Below are positions 8,489 to 17,622 of a DNA stretch of 64,000 nt, in pieces. Below the pieces are notes generated by a model. That model saw only the letters and a list, made by a program, of their open reading frames with translations. It did not search any database and was not told where the DNA came from. Position 1 is the first letter of the stretch; every line of letters starts with the position of its first letter. The translations under genes and the position numbers were made by a program. This stretch comes from Negativicutes bacterium (GTDB lineage Bacteria > Bacillota_C > Negativicutes > Sporomusales_B > JARLHX01): assembly GCA_031292035.1 (NCBI GenBank), contig JARLHX010000158.1:1-64000 (forward strand). Direction: 5' to 3'.

Positions 8489-10466
8489 GGGGATCACTCT
8501 CCTTTATATACTTGCTGGCAAGCACTATCACTTGTTGTTTGACTTCGTCAAGATTTCTGCCTTTTACCTGGGCTCCGGCCACAGTCTGATGTCCGCCGCC
8601 GCCAAGTTCCTCCATGATCACCTGGACGTTGATGTCTCCCTGGGAGCGGGCGCTGATCGCCACCCCGTCCTCGATGGGAAACAAGACAAAACTGACCCTT
8701 ACGCCCTCAATATTCAGCAGCATATCTGCCGCCTGGGAGGCAGCAATCTGCGTGTTTTTCACTTTATGGGTATAGGTTGCGACGACCCCGCCGCCAGGCA
8801 ACATCTGGGTATTGTTGATAATTTCCGCCCGGTTTCTGAGGGTCTCGAGATCGACGCGGAACAACTGGCGGACCAGCCGCGGGTCTGCCCCGGCCCGCCG
8901 CAGATAGGAGGCAGCCTCAAAGGTTCTAACTCCGGTCTGGGTGGCAAAACTTTTGGTATCAACGACAATGCCTGCATAAAGTGCCGAGGCTTCCAGTCGG
9001 GTCAATTCCAATTTATCGTCAAAATAGCCCAACAGCTCGGTAATCAGCTCACTGGTCGATGACGCCGACGGCTCCATATAGACCAGCAGCGGATTGGCAA
9101 TAAAGTCTTCTGATCGCCGGTGGTGGTCAATGACGATAATTTTTTCCGCCTTGTCCAAAAGTCCTGGCGCCGCTGTCATCGCCGGCCGATGGGTATCGAC
9201 AACAAATAGCAGTGTGTCTGGTTCAAGCACCGTATCGGCTGTCGCCGGATTAACAAATATATCGCGGTAATCCTGATATTCCTGCAAGAATTCCCCGAGT
9301 TTATCTACCGCAATGCCTGGTTGACTGACGACAATATGGGCCGGTTTTCCCTGGCTGCGGGCCATCTTGCAAACCCCCAGCGCGGCGCCGAGGCTGTCAA
9401 AATCCTCATTGGCGTGTCCCATAACCAAGACCGCGCCGGAATGGGCAATGGCATCCCGCATGGCTTGGGCGACAATCCGGGCCTTGACCCGGGTGTTTTT
9501 TTCGACGGCGTTGGTCTTGCCGCCATAAAACTGAATCTTACCGCCGATATGAACCACCGCCTGATCACCGCCCCTGCCCAAGGCAAGATCGAGACCGGCC
9601 TGGGCCTGCTGACCCAGCGCGGCAATCGAAGCTTCATCGGCCGCCACCCCCATGCTCAGCGTAACCGATAGGCGGTTGCCGCCACGAATCGTCCGAACAT
9701 GGTCCAAAATATCAAATTTGTCCCGCAACAGGGTTTCCAAGGCGCGTTGATCGAAGATCGAGATATAGGTATCTTCCGAATATTTTTTCAAAAAACCTTG
9801 CAGCGTCCCCGCCCATTCGGTTAGGGAGCGGTTGACTTCGGCCAGGATGGCCGAGCGCTGGCTTTCATTGAGCCCTTTGAGCACATCACTGTAGTTGTCG
9901 ATTTGAATATAGGCCAGCACCGGCAATGCCCCCTGGCAGCGGACCCGGACGCTCTCGCTGGCAGTGATGTCGGTAATGCAAAGAATCATCAGCGGTTGGT
10001 CGCTGTCCTTTGTGCCCAAGAGGGGTTTATAGACCATCTGGAAGTGGCCCTCACCTGTCTGAAAGACCTCCAGTCCCGATGTTCCCCAGATCACTTCAGG
10101 CTCGATTTGCGGCCACGCCTTTTGGATGGACTCGCCTACCCCCAGTTGGCCGCCGGCCCATTCAGCCAGTACGCCGTTGCGCCAGTGCACCCGGCCACTT
10201 TGCTCAATGATGGCAATCGCCACCGGCAGATTCTGCAGGGCGTAGAGCGAAGCTTGGCCGACATTCTCCGACAACGTGTCGATATAGGCATTCAGTTCGC
10301 GCTGCCGCACCAGATGCCGCTCGCGGCCGTAAAGATACAGGGCATACAGCAGGATGACGCCAAGAACGGCGACATATTGGTTATAGTAGCTGATCACCAA
10401 GAGCAGCGCGGCCGATACGGCAAGATAAATTCGGGTATCAAACCAAAACGACGGTCTCTCGGACAT
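8460..10466 (-). CDS. gdpP: Cyclic-di-AMP phosphodiesterase GdpP
   Basis: Membrane-bound enzyme that hydrolyses c-di-AMP and so tunes potassium, osmotic and wall homeostasis. Two N-terminal membrane segments (about 12-50) are followed by a PAS-like domain (about 70-150), a degenerate GGDEF domain (about 170-310) and a DHH domain with VMGHANEDFDSLGAALG near 345 and VIDHHRR near 450. A DHHA1 domain with GGGGHQTVAGA closes the 668-residue protein. Length and order fit GdpP/YybT. GGAGG precedes ATG 10466. It follows the YybS-like gene and overlaps rplI. Confidence 0.94.
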   Translation of the reverse strand: MSERPSFWFDTRIYLAVSAALLLVISYYNQYVAVLGVILLYALYLYGRERHLVRQRELNAYIDTLSENVGQASLYALQNLPVAIAIIEQSGRVHWRNGVLAEWAGGQLGVGESIQKAWPQIEPEVIWGTSGLEVFQTGEGHFQMVYKPLLGTKDSDQPLMILCITDITASESVRVRCQGALPVLAYIQIDNYSDVLKGLNESQRSAILAEVNRSLTEWAGTLQGFLKKYSEDTYISIFDQRALETLLRDKFDILDHVRTIRGGNRLSVTLSMGVAADEASIAALGQQAQAGLDLALGRGGDQAVVHIGGKIQFYGGKTNAVEKNTRVKARIVAQAMRDAIAHSGAVLVMGHANEDFDSLGAALGVCKMARSQGKPAHIVVSQPGIAVDKLGEFLQEYQDYRDIFVNPATADTVLEPDTLLFVVDTHRPAMTAAPGLLDKAEKIIVIDHHRRSEDFIANPLLVYMEPSASSTSELITELLGYFDDKLELTRLEASALYAGIVVDTKSFATQTGVRTFEAASYLRRAGADPRLVRQLFRVDLETLRNRAEIINNTQMLPGGGVVATYTHKVKNTQIAASQAADMLLNIEGVRVSFVLFPIEDGVAISARSQGDINVQVIMEELGGGGHQTVAGAQVKGRNLDEVKQQVIVLASKYIKESDPRESNSATRS

Positions 10467-10478
10467 AGCCCAACCTCC

Positions 10479-11438
10479 TTATGACTCGCGAGGTTTGCGC
10501 AATTTGCGGTAATCCAGCGCAATGTCGAATGCACCGGCGTAAATCGCCACATAGGCGAGTATTGGAACGGTAAATGTCAACAATAGTATAATACCGCGCA
10601 CCATTCTTGACAAATTGTATTTATCGGCAAGGAAGTAAAATACCGCTAACCCTTGCACTAAAGTGAAAATGAGGCCGAACCAGCGGACATTTTCACCGAT
10701 ACGGTACACAAGATCCATCTGCTGGGTGCTGCCAAGATAGGTCATCGCCGTCCCGGCAATAAACGCCCACAACACGCTTTCCGGCATTTTCCAATGTTTA
10801 AAAGGCGGGAATCCCGGGGTCGGTTGGCCCAGCCGCCTGAGCACCAGCCGGGCGCAGGCAAAATTGATATAGGTAGTCATTACCGCCCCAAGGGCAAACA
10901 TCGCGGGAATCAACACTTGCATCAAAACAAACACGTTGCGCATCAGTTCACCAGCCCGGGCGATATCTTCTTCGCTTATCCCCTGGCTGCGATAAATGTT
11001 CATTACTTCTTCCATCGTTTTTTCCATCATTTGAAAGTCCATATTCAGAGGGTTTATCCCCAAAATCAGCATGACCAGTCCGAGAACAGCCAGGTTAGAT
11101 ATCAGCGCCGCCACCGAGCCGCAGAGCAAGGTTTTAACAGGGCTGTATTTCTCCCGGATGGCATGCCCCAGAACAATGCCGATCAGGCTGAAGCCGACGA
11201 CAGTTTTGACCGCCAAAACCGGCTCGATCAAAATAGCGATCATCATCCCGGACACGGCAGTGGCCATAATACTCCATTTGTAGCCGTGGCGGACCCCCAG
11301 AAGAATAATCGGCACTGGCCAGATCAGATTGACCAATGAACCGAGCAGGGGAACATATACGCTAATGAGGGCAAAAATGATGGCAACGGCGGACATGACG
11401 CCCGCCTCTACCAGGGAACGCACCTGTACAGGACGCAT
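10479..11438 (-). CDS. YybS family membrane protein (DUF2232)
   Basis: A 319-residue integral membrane protein with about eight hydrophobic segments, resembling the Bacillus YybS family. Function is unknown; some relatives are grouped with ECF-transporter S-like proteins. It is the first gene of the gdpP-rplI-lonC-dnaB operon, which matches the conserved Firmicutes order. GAGGTG precedes ATG 11438. Confidence 0.85.
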   Translation of the reverse strand: MRPVQVRSLVEAGVMSAVAIIFALISVYVPLLGSLVNLIWPVPIILLGVRHGYKWSIMATAVSGMMIAILIEPVLAVKTVVGFSLIGIVLGHAIREKYSPVKTLLCGSVAALISNLAVLGLVMLILGINPLNMDFQMMEKTMEEVMNIYRSQGISEEDIARAGELMRNVFVLMQVLIPAMFALGAVMTTYINFACARLVLRRLGQPTPGFPPFKHWKMPESVLWAFIAGTAMTYLGSTQQMDLVYRIGENVRWFGLIFTLVQGLAVFYFLADKYNLSRMVRGIILLLTFTVPILAYVAIYAGAFDIALDYRKLRKPRES

Positions 11439-11676
11439 GGGTCACCTCTTGTGGCCTTAGCAAGCGCATTTTTTCGCCGCCAGGCCCTTACTTCCTTTTA
11501 TTAGTATGGCTGCTTTGCCGCCCAATCGATGCCGCGGCGATTAGTGCAGCTTAATAATATTCGCAATATCGGCGGCAATTTCCTGCGCCAAGCAGTAGTA
11601 ACCAGTACTTAATTATTGGGTGAATAATTACGATATACTGGTGAATCATTGATCTTTGCTGAAAAAGGTGACTGGC

Positions 11677-13575
11677 ATGAAGTACCCGCATATTGTAAAA
11701 GAGCTGCGGCCGGAAGATCCGAAAACACTCAAACTGCGCGCCGATGAACTGGAAGCCAGATTGGCAAGTTTAGGCGGCGATCTTCTGTTGTCGCGGACCG
11801 CCAATAAGTTTTTAAGTTCAGTGCTGGACACTGTTGACGCCTTGGTTGTCGTCGTCGACCCCGAGGGTCATATTGTCCGTCTCAATCAGGCCTTCCAGCA
11901 AACTGTCGGTGATCCGGGCAAACCGCTTGATGGAAAGCCGCTGTGGAATATGTTTCTCCTGCCAGATGATATTGCTGCCGTCCGGGCTACCCTCGGCAAA
12001 CTGGTTGCCAAGGAATGCCGGACAGCGACGGAAAACTATTGGCTGACCAAAGACGGCCATCTGCGGCTGATTTCCTGGTCGTTCACCGCCCTGCGCGACG
12101 GCAGCGGCTATGTCAACTATGTGGTCGGCGTCGGTCTGGATATTACTGAGCGCGAACAGGCCGAGGAAGACCTTCGCATCAGCAAGGAACGCTACCACCT
12201 GTTATTCAACAATGTGAATGACGCCGTTTTTCTTTACAGTTTGGCCAGACCCCACCAGGCGAGCAGGCTGATCGAAGTCAATGAAGTGGCTTGCCGGAGG
12301 CTAGGCTATAGCCGGGAAGAACTTTTGAGACTGTCACCGGCTGATATCGAACACCTGGTTAACCCTGCGCAAAAACCGATTATCGCCCGCAAACTGCAAG
12401 ACCAAAATCATGCCTTGTTTGAGGCAGTGCAAGTTACGAAGTCGGGTCGGCAAATCCCGGTGGAAATCAATGCCCATTTATTTTCTTTGCACGGTGAGAA
12501 GGCGGTGCTGTCGGTAGCCCGCGATATTACGGAACGCAAGGAGATGGAAGAACGTCTGCGGTTTGTCACTATGCACGACTCGCTTACCGGCCTCTATAAC
12601 CGGACCTATTTTGACGAGGAGATCAACCGGCTGAGCCGGGCCCGGGACCTGCGGGTCGGGGTATTTGTCTGCGACGTGGACGGTCTCAAGTTAATCAATG
12701 ATTCGATGGGGCATCAGGCCGGCGACGCGCTGCTCAAGGGGGCGGCCCAAGCCCTCCGAGAATCTGTCCGCGACGCCGATTTCGTTGCCCGCATCGGCGG
12801 TGATGAATTCGCAGTCATCCTGTTCAATGTTGCAAAGGCGGATATGGAGACAGTCTACGACCGGATCCGGACCAATATCATGAAACAAAATACCGAAAGA
12901 CCCGCCCTGCCTCTGAGTGTATCGATCGGCTATGCGGTCGCGGCCGGGCCGACCCAAAATATGCAGCAGTTGATCAAAGAAGCAGATGATCATATGTACC
13001 GGGAAAAACTGCACCGTAGCCAAAGCACCCGCAGTACACTGGTACTTGGACTGATGAAGGCTCTAGAAGTCCGCGATTTTATCACCGAAGGGCACGGCGA
13101 CCGCATGAGTGCGCTGATCGATAAATTGGGCAAGGCCACCGGAGTGGCGGAACACGAACTGGCCGACCTGCGCCTGCTGGCCCAATTCCATGATTTCGGC
13201 AAAGTCGGCATCCCGGATCGCATTTTGTTTAAGCCCGGCCGCTTAACCCCCAAAGAGTACCGGGAAATGCAGCGGCACTGTGAAATCGGTCATCGCATCG
13301 CCAAGTCGGTACCTGACCTCATACCGATTGCCGATCGGATTTTGAAACATCATGAATGGTGGAACGGCAAGGGCTATCCACTGGGGCTCAAGGGGGAAAA
13401 CATACCTGTGGAATGCCGCCTTTTGGCTATTGTCGACGCTTATGACGCAATGACTTCCAACCGGCCGTATCGCAAGGCCATGTCGATCTCGGCTGCTATG
13501 GATGAGCTCCGCCGCTGTAAGGGTACCCAGTTTGATCCATTGCTGGTGGAATCATTTGAGAAGATTCTTCAGTAA
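11677..13575 (+). CDS. PAS-PAS-GGDEF-HD-GYP signalling protein
   Basis: A soluble 632-residue protein likely able to make and break c-di-GMP. Two PAS domains occupy about residues 45-160 and 175-290. A GGDEF domain follows with an intact GGDEF motif near residue 374. The C-terminal HD-GYP domain has HDFGKVGIPD near 504 and HHEWWNGKGYP near 556-567. No transmembrane segment is evident, so it senses cytosolic cues. I start at ATG 11677, with AAGGTG seven bases upstream, rather than the TTG seven codons before. It stands alone, ending in its own terminator. Confidence 0.92.
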   Translation: MKYPHIVKELRPEDPKTLKLRADELEARLASLGGDLLLSRTANKFLSSVLDTVDALVVVVDPEGHIVRLNQAFQQTVGDPGKPLDGKPLWNMFLLPDDIAAVRATLGKLVAKECRTATENYWLTKDGHLRLISWSFTALRDGSGYVNYVVGVGLDITEREQAEEDLRISKERYHLLFNNVNDAVFLYSLARPHQASRLIEVNEVACRRLGYSREELLRLSPADIEHLVNPAQKPIIARKLQDQNHALFEAVQVTKSGRQIPVEINAHLFSLHGEKAVLSVARDITERKEMEERLRFVTMHDSLTGLYNRTYFDEEINRLSRARDLRVGVFVCDVDGLKLINDSMGHQAGDALLKGAAQALRESVRDADFVARIGGDEFAVILFNVAKADMETVYDRIRTNIMKQNTERPALPLSVSIGYAVAAGPTQNMQQLIKEADDHMYREKLHRSQSTRSTLVLGLMKALEVRDFITEGHGDRMSALIDKLGKATGVAEHELADLRLLAQFHDFGKVGIPDRILFKPGRLTPKEYREMQRHCEIGHRIAKSVPDLIPIADRILKHHEWWNGKGYPLGLKGENIPVECRLLAIVDAYDAMTSNRPYRKAMSISAAMDELRRCKGTQFDPLLVESFEKILQ

Positions 13576-13619
13576 TTTGCCAAGCCGAGGCCTGCGAGAC
13601 CGCTATCGATTCCTTATTG

Positions 13620-13654
13620 GTGAACCGCTTGCGTCAGCGAGGGTTCACTTTTTT
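13620..13654 (+). terminator. Rho-independent terminator
   Basis: GTGAACC pairs with GGTTCAC around an inner GCT/AGC stem and is followed by TTTTTT, 45 bases after the PAS-GGDEF-HD-GYP stop codon. Confidence 0.85.
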
Positions 13655-13736
13655 CTCGGATAAGGGCAGCCACTCTTCCCTCTAGTGGTGTCCTAGTCTA
13701 TAATTTAGAGGTGTAGATTCACTTAGGGGGCTTTTG

Positions 13737-14921
13737 ATGCGTTCACTACTTGTCGGACTAATTATATTAACTATTACCCTGCTTGCGAGCTGGATCAACC
13801 ACCGCCTTTTGGCGAAATGGTTTTCCATATACCGCCGGGGCCCCATCCGGTATGGCTATCTGTTCGCCACCATTGCCGTCTGCTTAATCATCGGCTATAG
13901 CTGGTCCCTGCGGATCACGGCCTTTGCCCTTCCCTTCGAAGAACTGCGCTACCTGTCCTATGCCGCCTTCGCCTGGATCATAGGACAGATTGTGTTACTT
14001 TTGTTCTTGCCATTGCTTTTTTTGCTGCAGTATCTTATGAAACCGACCGTCCCTGCCGCCCCCTCCGCCGATGACCCAGCCACGTTATCCAGGCGGCGGT
14101 TTTTGCAGGGGGCTCTCGCCGCGGCTCCGGTCATGGCGTTAGGCATAGGTGCATCAGGCGTCCTGTCGGCAACAGGCACCCCGGTTGTCCGCCGTTTTTC
14201 CCTGGCTTTTCCGTCGGCGCCCGGCCTTAGCGGCTTCAAAATTGCCCAGATCAGCGACACCCATGTAGGTGCCTATGTCTCGGTAGAGCAATTTTCACGG
14301 ATAGTTGCCCTGGTGGAAAAGGAGCAGCCTGACCTTGTCGTCCTCACCGGTGATTTTGTCGACGACCTGGGCTTATTGACGCCGTCTGTAAAAATTCTGT
14401 CGGCGCTCGCCCCAGCAATCCCCCACGGCGTTTATTTTTGCTGGGGTAACCACGAGTACTTTAGAGACATCGGCCGCATCCGTTCCGAGCTGCGAAACAG
14501 TCCGATCACCATACTGGAGAATAGCAGTACGCCAATAATGGCTGGACAGCAACCGTTACACCTTTTGGGTGTGGACTATCCTTGGACCAACACCCCGGAA
14601 GCCCGTCGCCGCCTGCTGGCATTAGCCCGGAAAAATGTACCGCCAGATGCTTTTACCGTCTTACTGGCCCATCATCCCGATTTTTTATTTGAATCCTTCG
14701 CCGCTGGCATCCCCCTGACGCTGTCCGGACATTCTCACGGCGGGCAGGTGGTGGTATTCGGAAAGACCTTGCTCCCCTTCCCTTATGTTTATATGCGCGG
14801 TCTCTACCAAGGAAACCAGGTATATGGCTATGTGAACAGCGGCGCCGGGCATTGGTTTCCCTACCGCTTTGGCTGCCCGCCGGAAATTAGTATTTTTACC
14901 CTAAACAGCGCCTCCGCTTAG
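13737..14921 (+). CDS. Metallophosphoesterase with internal Tat motif (YkuE-like)
   Basis: A membrane-anchored calcineurin-like phosphoesterase. Three or so hydrophobic segments (residues 5-105) precede a twin-arginine motif SRRRFLQG at about 118-125 and a hydrophobic stretch. The catalytic domain shows the metal-binding set ISDTHVG, LTGDFVDD, GNHEYF, LLAHHPD and LSGHSHGGQ. This should place the catalytic domain outside the membrane. Related YkuE enzymes are Tat substrates. ATG 13737 has AGGGGG upstream. It is a single gene ended by a bidirectional terminator. Confidence 0.88.
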   Translation: MRSLLVGLIILTITLLASWINHRLLAKWFSIYRRGPIRYGYLFATIAVCLIIGYSWSLRITAFALPFEELRYLSYAAFAWIIGQIVLLLFLPLLFLLQYLMKPTVPAAPSADDPATLSRRRFLQGALAAAPVMALGIGASGVLSATGTPVVRRFSLAFPSAPGLSGFKIAQISDTHVGAYVSVEQFSRIVALVEKEQPDLVVLTGDFVDDLGLLTPSVKILSALAPAIPHGVYFCWGNHEYFRDIGRIRSELRNSPITILENSSTPIMAGQQPLHLLGVDYPWTNTPEARRRLLALARKNVPPDAFTVLLAHHPDFLFESFAAGIPLTLSGHSHGGQVVVFGKTLLPFPYVYMRGLYQGNQVYGYVNSGAGHWFPYRFGCPPEISIFTLNSASA

Positions 14922-14948
14922 CCTGTTTTCTGAAAGAACATCAAACAC

Positions 14949-14976
14949 AAAAAAGACGCCTTCAGCGTCTTTTTTT
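14949..14976. terminator. Bidirectional terminator
   Basis: AAAAAGACGC, loop CTTCA, GCGTCTTTTTT forms a stem with A and T runs on both sides. It lies between the convergent metallophosphoesterase and lytR-like genes. Confidence 0.88.
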
Positions 14977-14992
14977 ATAGGTAGTCAGCCTG

Positions 14993-15757
14993 CTATATTT
15001 TTTCAAAGGCTTTGTTGAATTCTTTTAAATAGTGCCGGGCCACCGGCACTTGCTCTGAAGGATAGCCCTCCAGACTGATCATATAGGTATTATTGAACCA
15101 GGGGTTGACTTCTTTCACTTTGTCAAGATTAACCAAATAGCTTTTGTGACTGCGAAAAAAATGCGGTTCAGCCAGTTTTTCCTCAATTTCTTTCAAACCA
15201 AATTTGGTCATAAAGGTACCCTTTGTGCTACAAATCATGGTTTTGCCCTTTTCGTCGACTTTTGCAAAAAATATATCGGTCGGCTGAAGAATGACCATCT
15301 TGTCGCCGGCCCAAACACTCAGGCGCTTTTTCCCGACCGGTACCTGTCGGCTCAAAAAGTCGTGGACATGAGTGTTGGAAAGATTTCTTTGGCGCTGCAG
15401 GGTGTGCAGTTTGCGGACGGTTTGTTCCAGCCGCTGTTCCTCATAGGGTTTCAGAATATAGTCCACAGCCTCGAGCTCAAACGCTTTTATCGCGTACTCG
15501 CCAAAGCCGGTGACAAAAACAACATAGGGCGGCTGAGGCAGCTGGAGTATTTCCCAGGCAGTGGTAATGCCGTCCATGTGACGCATTTGAATATCGAGAA
15601 AGATTACGTCAGCCTGATGACCGCTTTTCAAATAGGCCAACGCCTCCTCGCCGTCCTCAAAGGCAGCGACGATTTGGACTTCTTCAAACTCCGTCAGCAT
15701 GCAGCTCAGCTCTTCCCGGGCGGGAAATTCATCATCGACGATAATCGCTTTCAGCAC
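14993..15757 (-). CDS. LytTR-family response regulator
   Basis: A 254-residue DNA-binding regulator. The receiver domain (1-120) has the acidic pair DDE at 8-10, the phospho-acceptor aspartate in IFLDIQM and the lysine in LKPYEE. The C-terminal LytTR domain (about 150-250) includes FFRSHKSYLVNL. The GTG start at 15757 has AAGGAGGG upstream and overlaps the kinase gene by 26 bases, so the two are translationally coupled. Confidence 0.93.
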   Translation of the reverse strand: MLKAIIVDDEFPAREELSCMLTEFEEVQIVAAFEDGEEALAYLKSGHQADVIFLDIQMRHMDGITTAWEILQLPQPPYVVFVTGFGEYAIKAFELEAVDYILKPYEEQRLEQTVRKLHTLQRQRNLSNTHVHDFLSRQVPVGKKRLSVWAGDKMVILQPTDIFFAKVDEKGKTMICSTKGTFMTKFGLKEIEEKLAEPHFFRSHKSYLVNLDKVKEVNPWFNNTYMISLEGYPSEQVPVARHYLKEFNKAFEKI

Positions 15758-17477
15758 TTGAGATCCCTCCTTCTCGCGGCAGGGTTATCATCACTCTGGT
15801 TCCTACATTAGCTTCACTTTCGATCGTCAGGCCGTATTCATCGCCATAGAGGCTTTTCAGGCGACTGTCAACATTACACAAGCCAATGTTTTGCCGACCG
15901 GGATCGGGTTTGAGAACTTCCTGGATTTGCGATTGTTGCATTCCCACGCCATTGTCCTCTACAACCAGTACGATTTTGTTTCCAGACACCTGCGCCGAGA
16001 TGGTCACTATCCCACCGTCGCTTTTGGGGTACAAGCCATGTTTGACGGCATTTTCCACGATCGGCTGGACGATCAGCGGCGGCACCAATGGCTTGCAGTC
16101 GTCCGGAATGGCATAAACCACCTGAAGTTTTCCCTCAAAGCGGGCGGCTTCGATCTTGACATAGTCGTTGACATGCTGGATTTCCCGGTCAAGACTGATT
16201 AAGTTGTCGGAAACGCTTAGATTGTTGCGATAATAATTGGCCAGATGAATCAATAGACCCCGGGCTGTTTCCGGTTGTTTGCGACAATAGTGAACAATGG
16301 TATTAAGAGCATTAAACAGGAAATGCGGGTTGATCTGGGCTTGCAATGCCTTGATTTCGGCCTGAGCTAACAGCGCCGTCTGGCGCTCGCCTTTGCTGAC
16401 TTCCAATTGAGTCGATATCAGTTGAGCCAAGCCTTGAATCAATTCAATTTCAAATGGCTTGATGCTATTCTCCTCCAGCTTGTACAACACCAGAGTGCCA
16501 AGGACTTCGTCCTGATCTTTTAACGGGGCAGCAATTTTTGAGCCAAGCGGACAGTCCTGCCTGGGGCAGCCAATTTCCCGTCGGGTCTGCGCCAAGGTGT
16601 ATTCGCCGGTAGCAATGGTGTCCAAGGTGCTTTTGGTGAGGATGGTCGAAGTATGATGATCCAGGCCGATGCCGACGAATGACAGGACTTCGGTTCGATT
16701 GGTAACCACCACTGCCGCCAGATTGTTTACCTTGCCATAGATTACTTGGGCGGTTTTCTCGGCTGACTGCTGGTTCAGCCCTTTACGCAGATAGGTGAGG
16801 GTATTGCTGGCGATTTGAAGGGTCAGCCGGGCAGCAGAACCTTCAATTCGTTCCTGTTCGCGAAAAATGTTTTCCAATATCGCGATCAGGGTCGCGATCC
16901 CGAGGGGATTCATCAGAAGCATCGGTGGTGCAATACTGGCCACAAAATGCAGCGCCTGTTCATAAGGACGGTTAACCACCATCAAGAAAGCCATATGTGA
17001 GGCTTCCAGGATAAAGCCGAGTACCAAGGCATACGGCCATTTTTCTTTGCCTGGCGGAGTGGTATGCCGGAGCATCCCCGCAATCAACCCTTCAAGAAGG
17101 GTGGCCACGGCACTGCCGGTCGCACTAAACCCGCCAAGATAATAGCGGTGGAAGCCGGCAATCGCCCCTGCTCCCAACCCTGTTGCCCGGCCGCCGACCA
17201 AACCGGCGACAATGACCCCGACGGCCCGGGTATTGGCAAAACCATCATCGGTGGGAACACCGATATATGTGCCGAGCAGCCCTACGCCGCCAAAAAACAC
17301 CGCCATCGCCATTTTCTCTGTTGACGAAGTGACGCTTTTGAGCATAAGGGTTCGAAACAGTTTTGCTTTGCTCAGAAAGAAAACAATAGACAATACAACC
17401 GCCAAGCCAATAAACAGCTGGTTGAAAATCAGGCTCCAGGTGGCAAACAGCAAATCAATCATCCTCAGTGTACTCAT
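15732..17477 (-). CDS. LytS-family sensor histidine kinase
   Basis: Membrane kinase partner of the adjacent LytTR regulator. It has a 5TM-LYT sensor domain with glycine-rich membrane segments (about 10-190), a GAF-like domain (about 215-340), then a His_kinase domain with the phospho-acceptor in QINPHFLFNALN and an ATPase domain with ENAVKHG and DNGVGM. This family in related bacteria senses extracellular small carboxylates or cell-wall state; the ligand here is unknown. The frame is open to 17609, but that part covers the upstream terminator, so ATG 17477 is preferred despite a weak ribosome site. Confidence 0.9.
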   Translation of the reverse strand: MSTLRMIDLLFATWSLIFNQLFIGLAVVLSIVFFLSKAKLFRTLMLKSVTSSTEKMAMAVFFGGVGLLGTYIGVPTDDGFANTRAVGVIVAGLVGGRATGLGAGAIAGFHRYYLGGFSATGSAVATLLEGLIAGMLRHTTPPGKEKWPYALVLGFILEASHMAFLMVVNRPYEQALHFVASIAPPMLLMNPLGIATLIAILENIFREQERIEGSAARLTLQIASNTLTYLRKGLNQQSAEKTAQVIYGKVNNLAAVVVTNRTEVLSFVGIGLDHHTSTILTKSTLDTIATGEYTLAQTRREIGCPRQDCPLGSKIAAPLKDQDEVLGTLVLYKLEENSIKPFEIELIQGLAQLISTQLEVSKGERQTALLAQAEIKALQAQINPHFLFNALNTIVHYCRKQPETARGLLIHLANYYRNNLSVSDNLISLDREIQHVNDYVKIEAARFEGKLQVVYAIPDDCKPLVPPLIVQPIVENAVKHGLYPKSDGGIVTISAQVSGNKIVLVVEDNGVGMQQSQIQEVLKPDPGRQNIGLCNVDSRLKSLYGDEYGLTIESEANVGTRVMITLPREGGISSAESDYRR

Positions 17478-17556
17478 TTGGAACCTGTTTCTGCGCTCTT
17501 TTGTTTTTTCCCTGCCTGCAAAAACAATGGTGTTGTCACCATTATATATGCCCAAA

Positions 17557-17591
17557 GCAAAAGGCACCGCAAGCGCGGTGCCTTTTGCTTT
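17557..17591 (-). terminator. Rho-independent terminator after the MFS gene
   Basis: On the minus strand GCAAAAGGCACCGC pairs with GCGGTGCCTTTTGC (14 bp, 4-base loop) and is followed by TTT. It separates the MFS gene from lytS. Confidence 0.82.
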
Positions 17592-17622
17592 ATGATTCAA
17601 CGCTCCCAAGGTGCGCTCCCTG

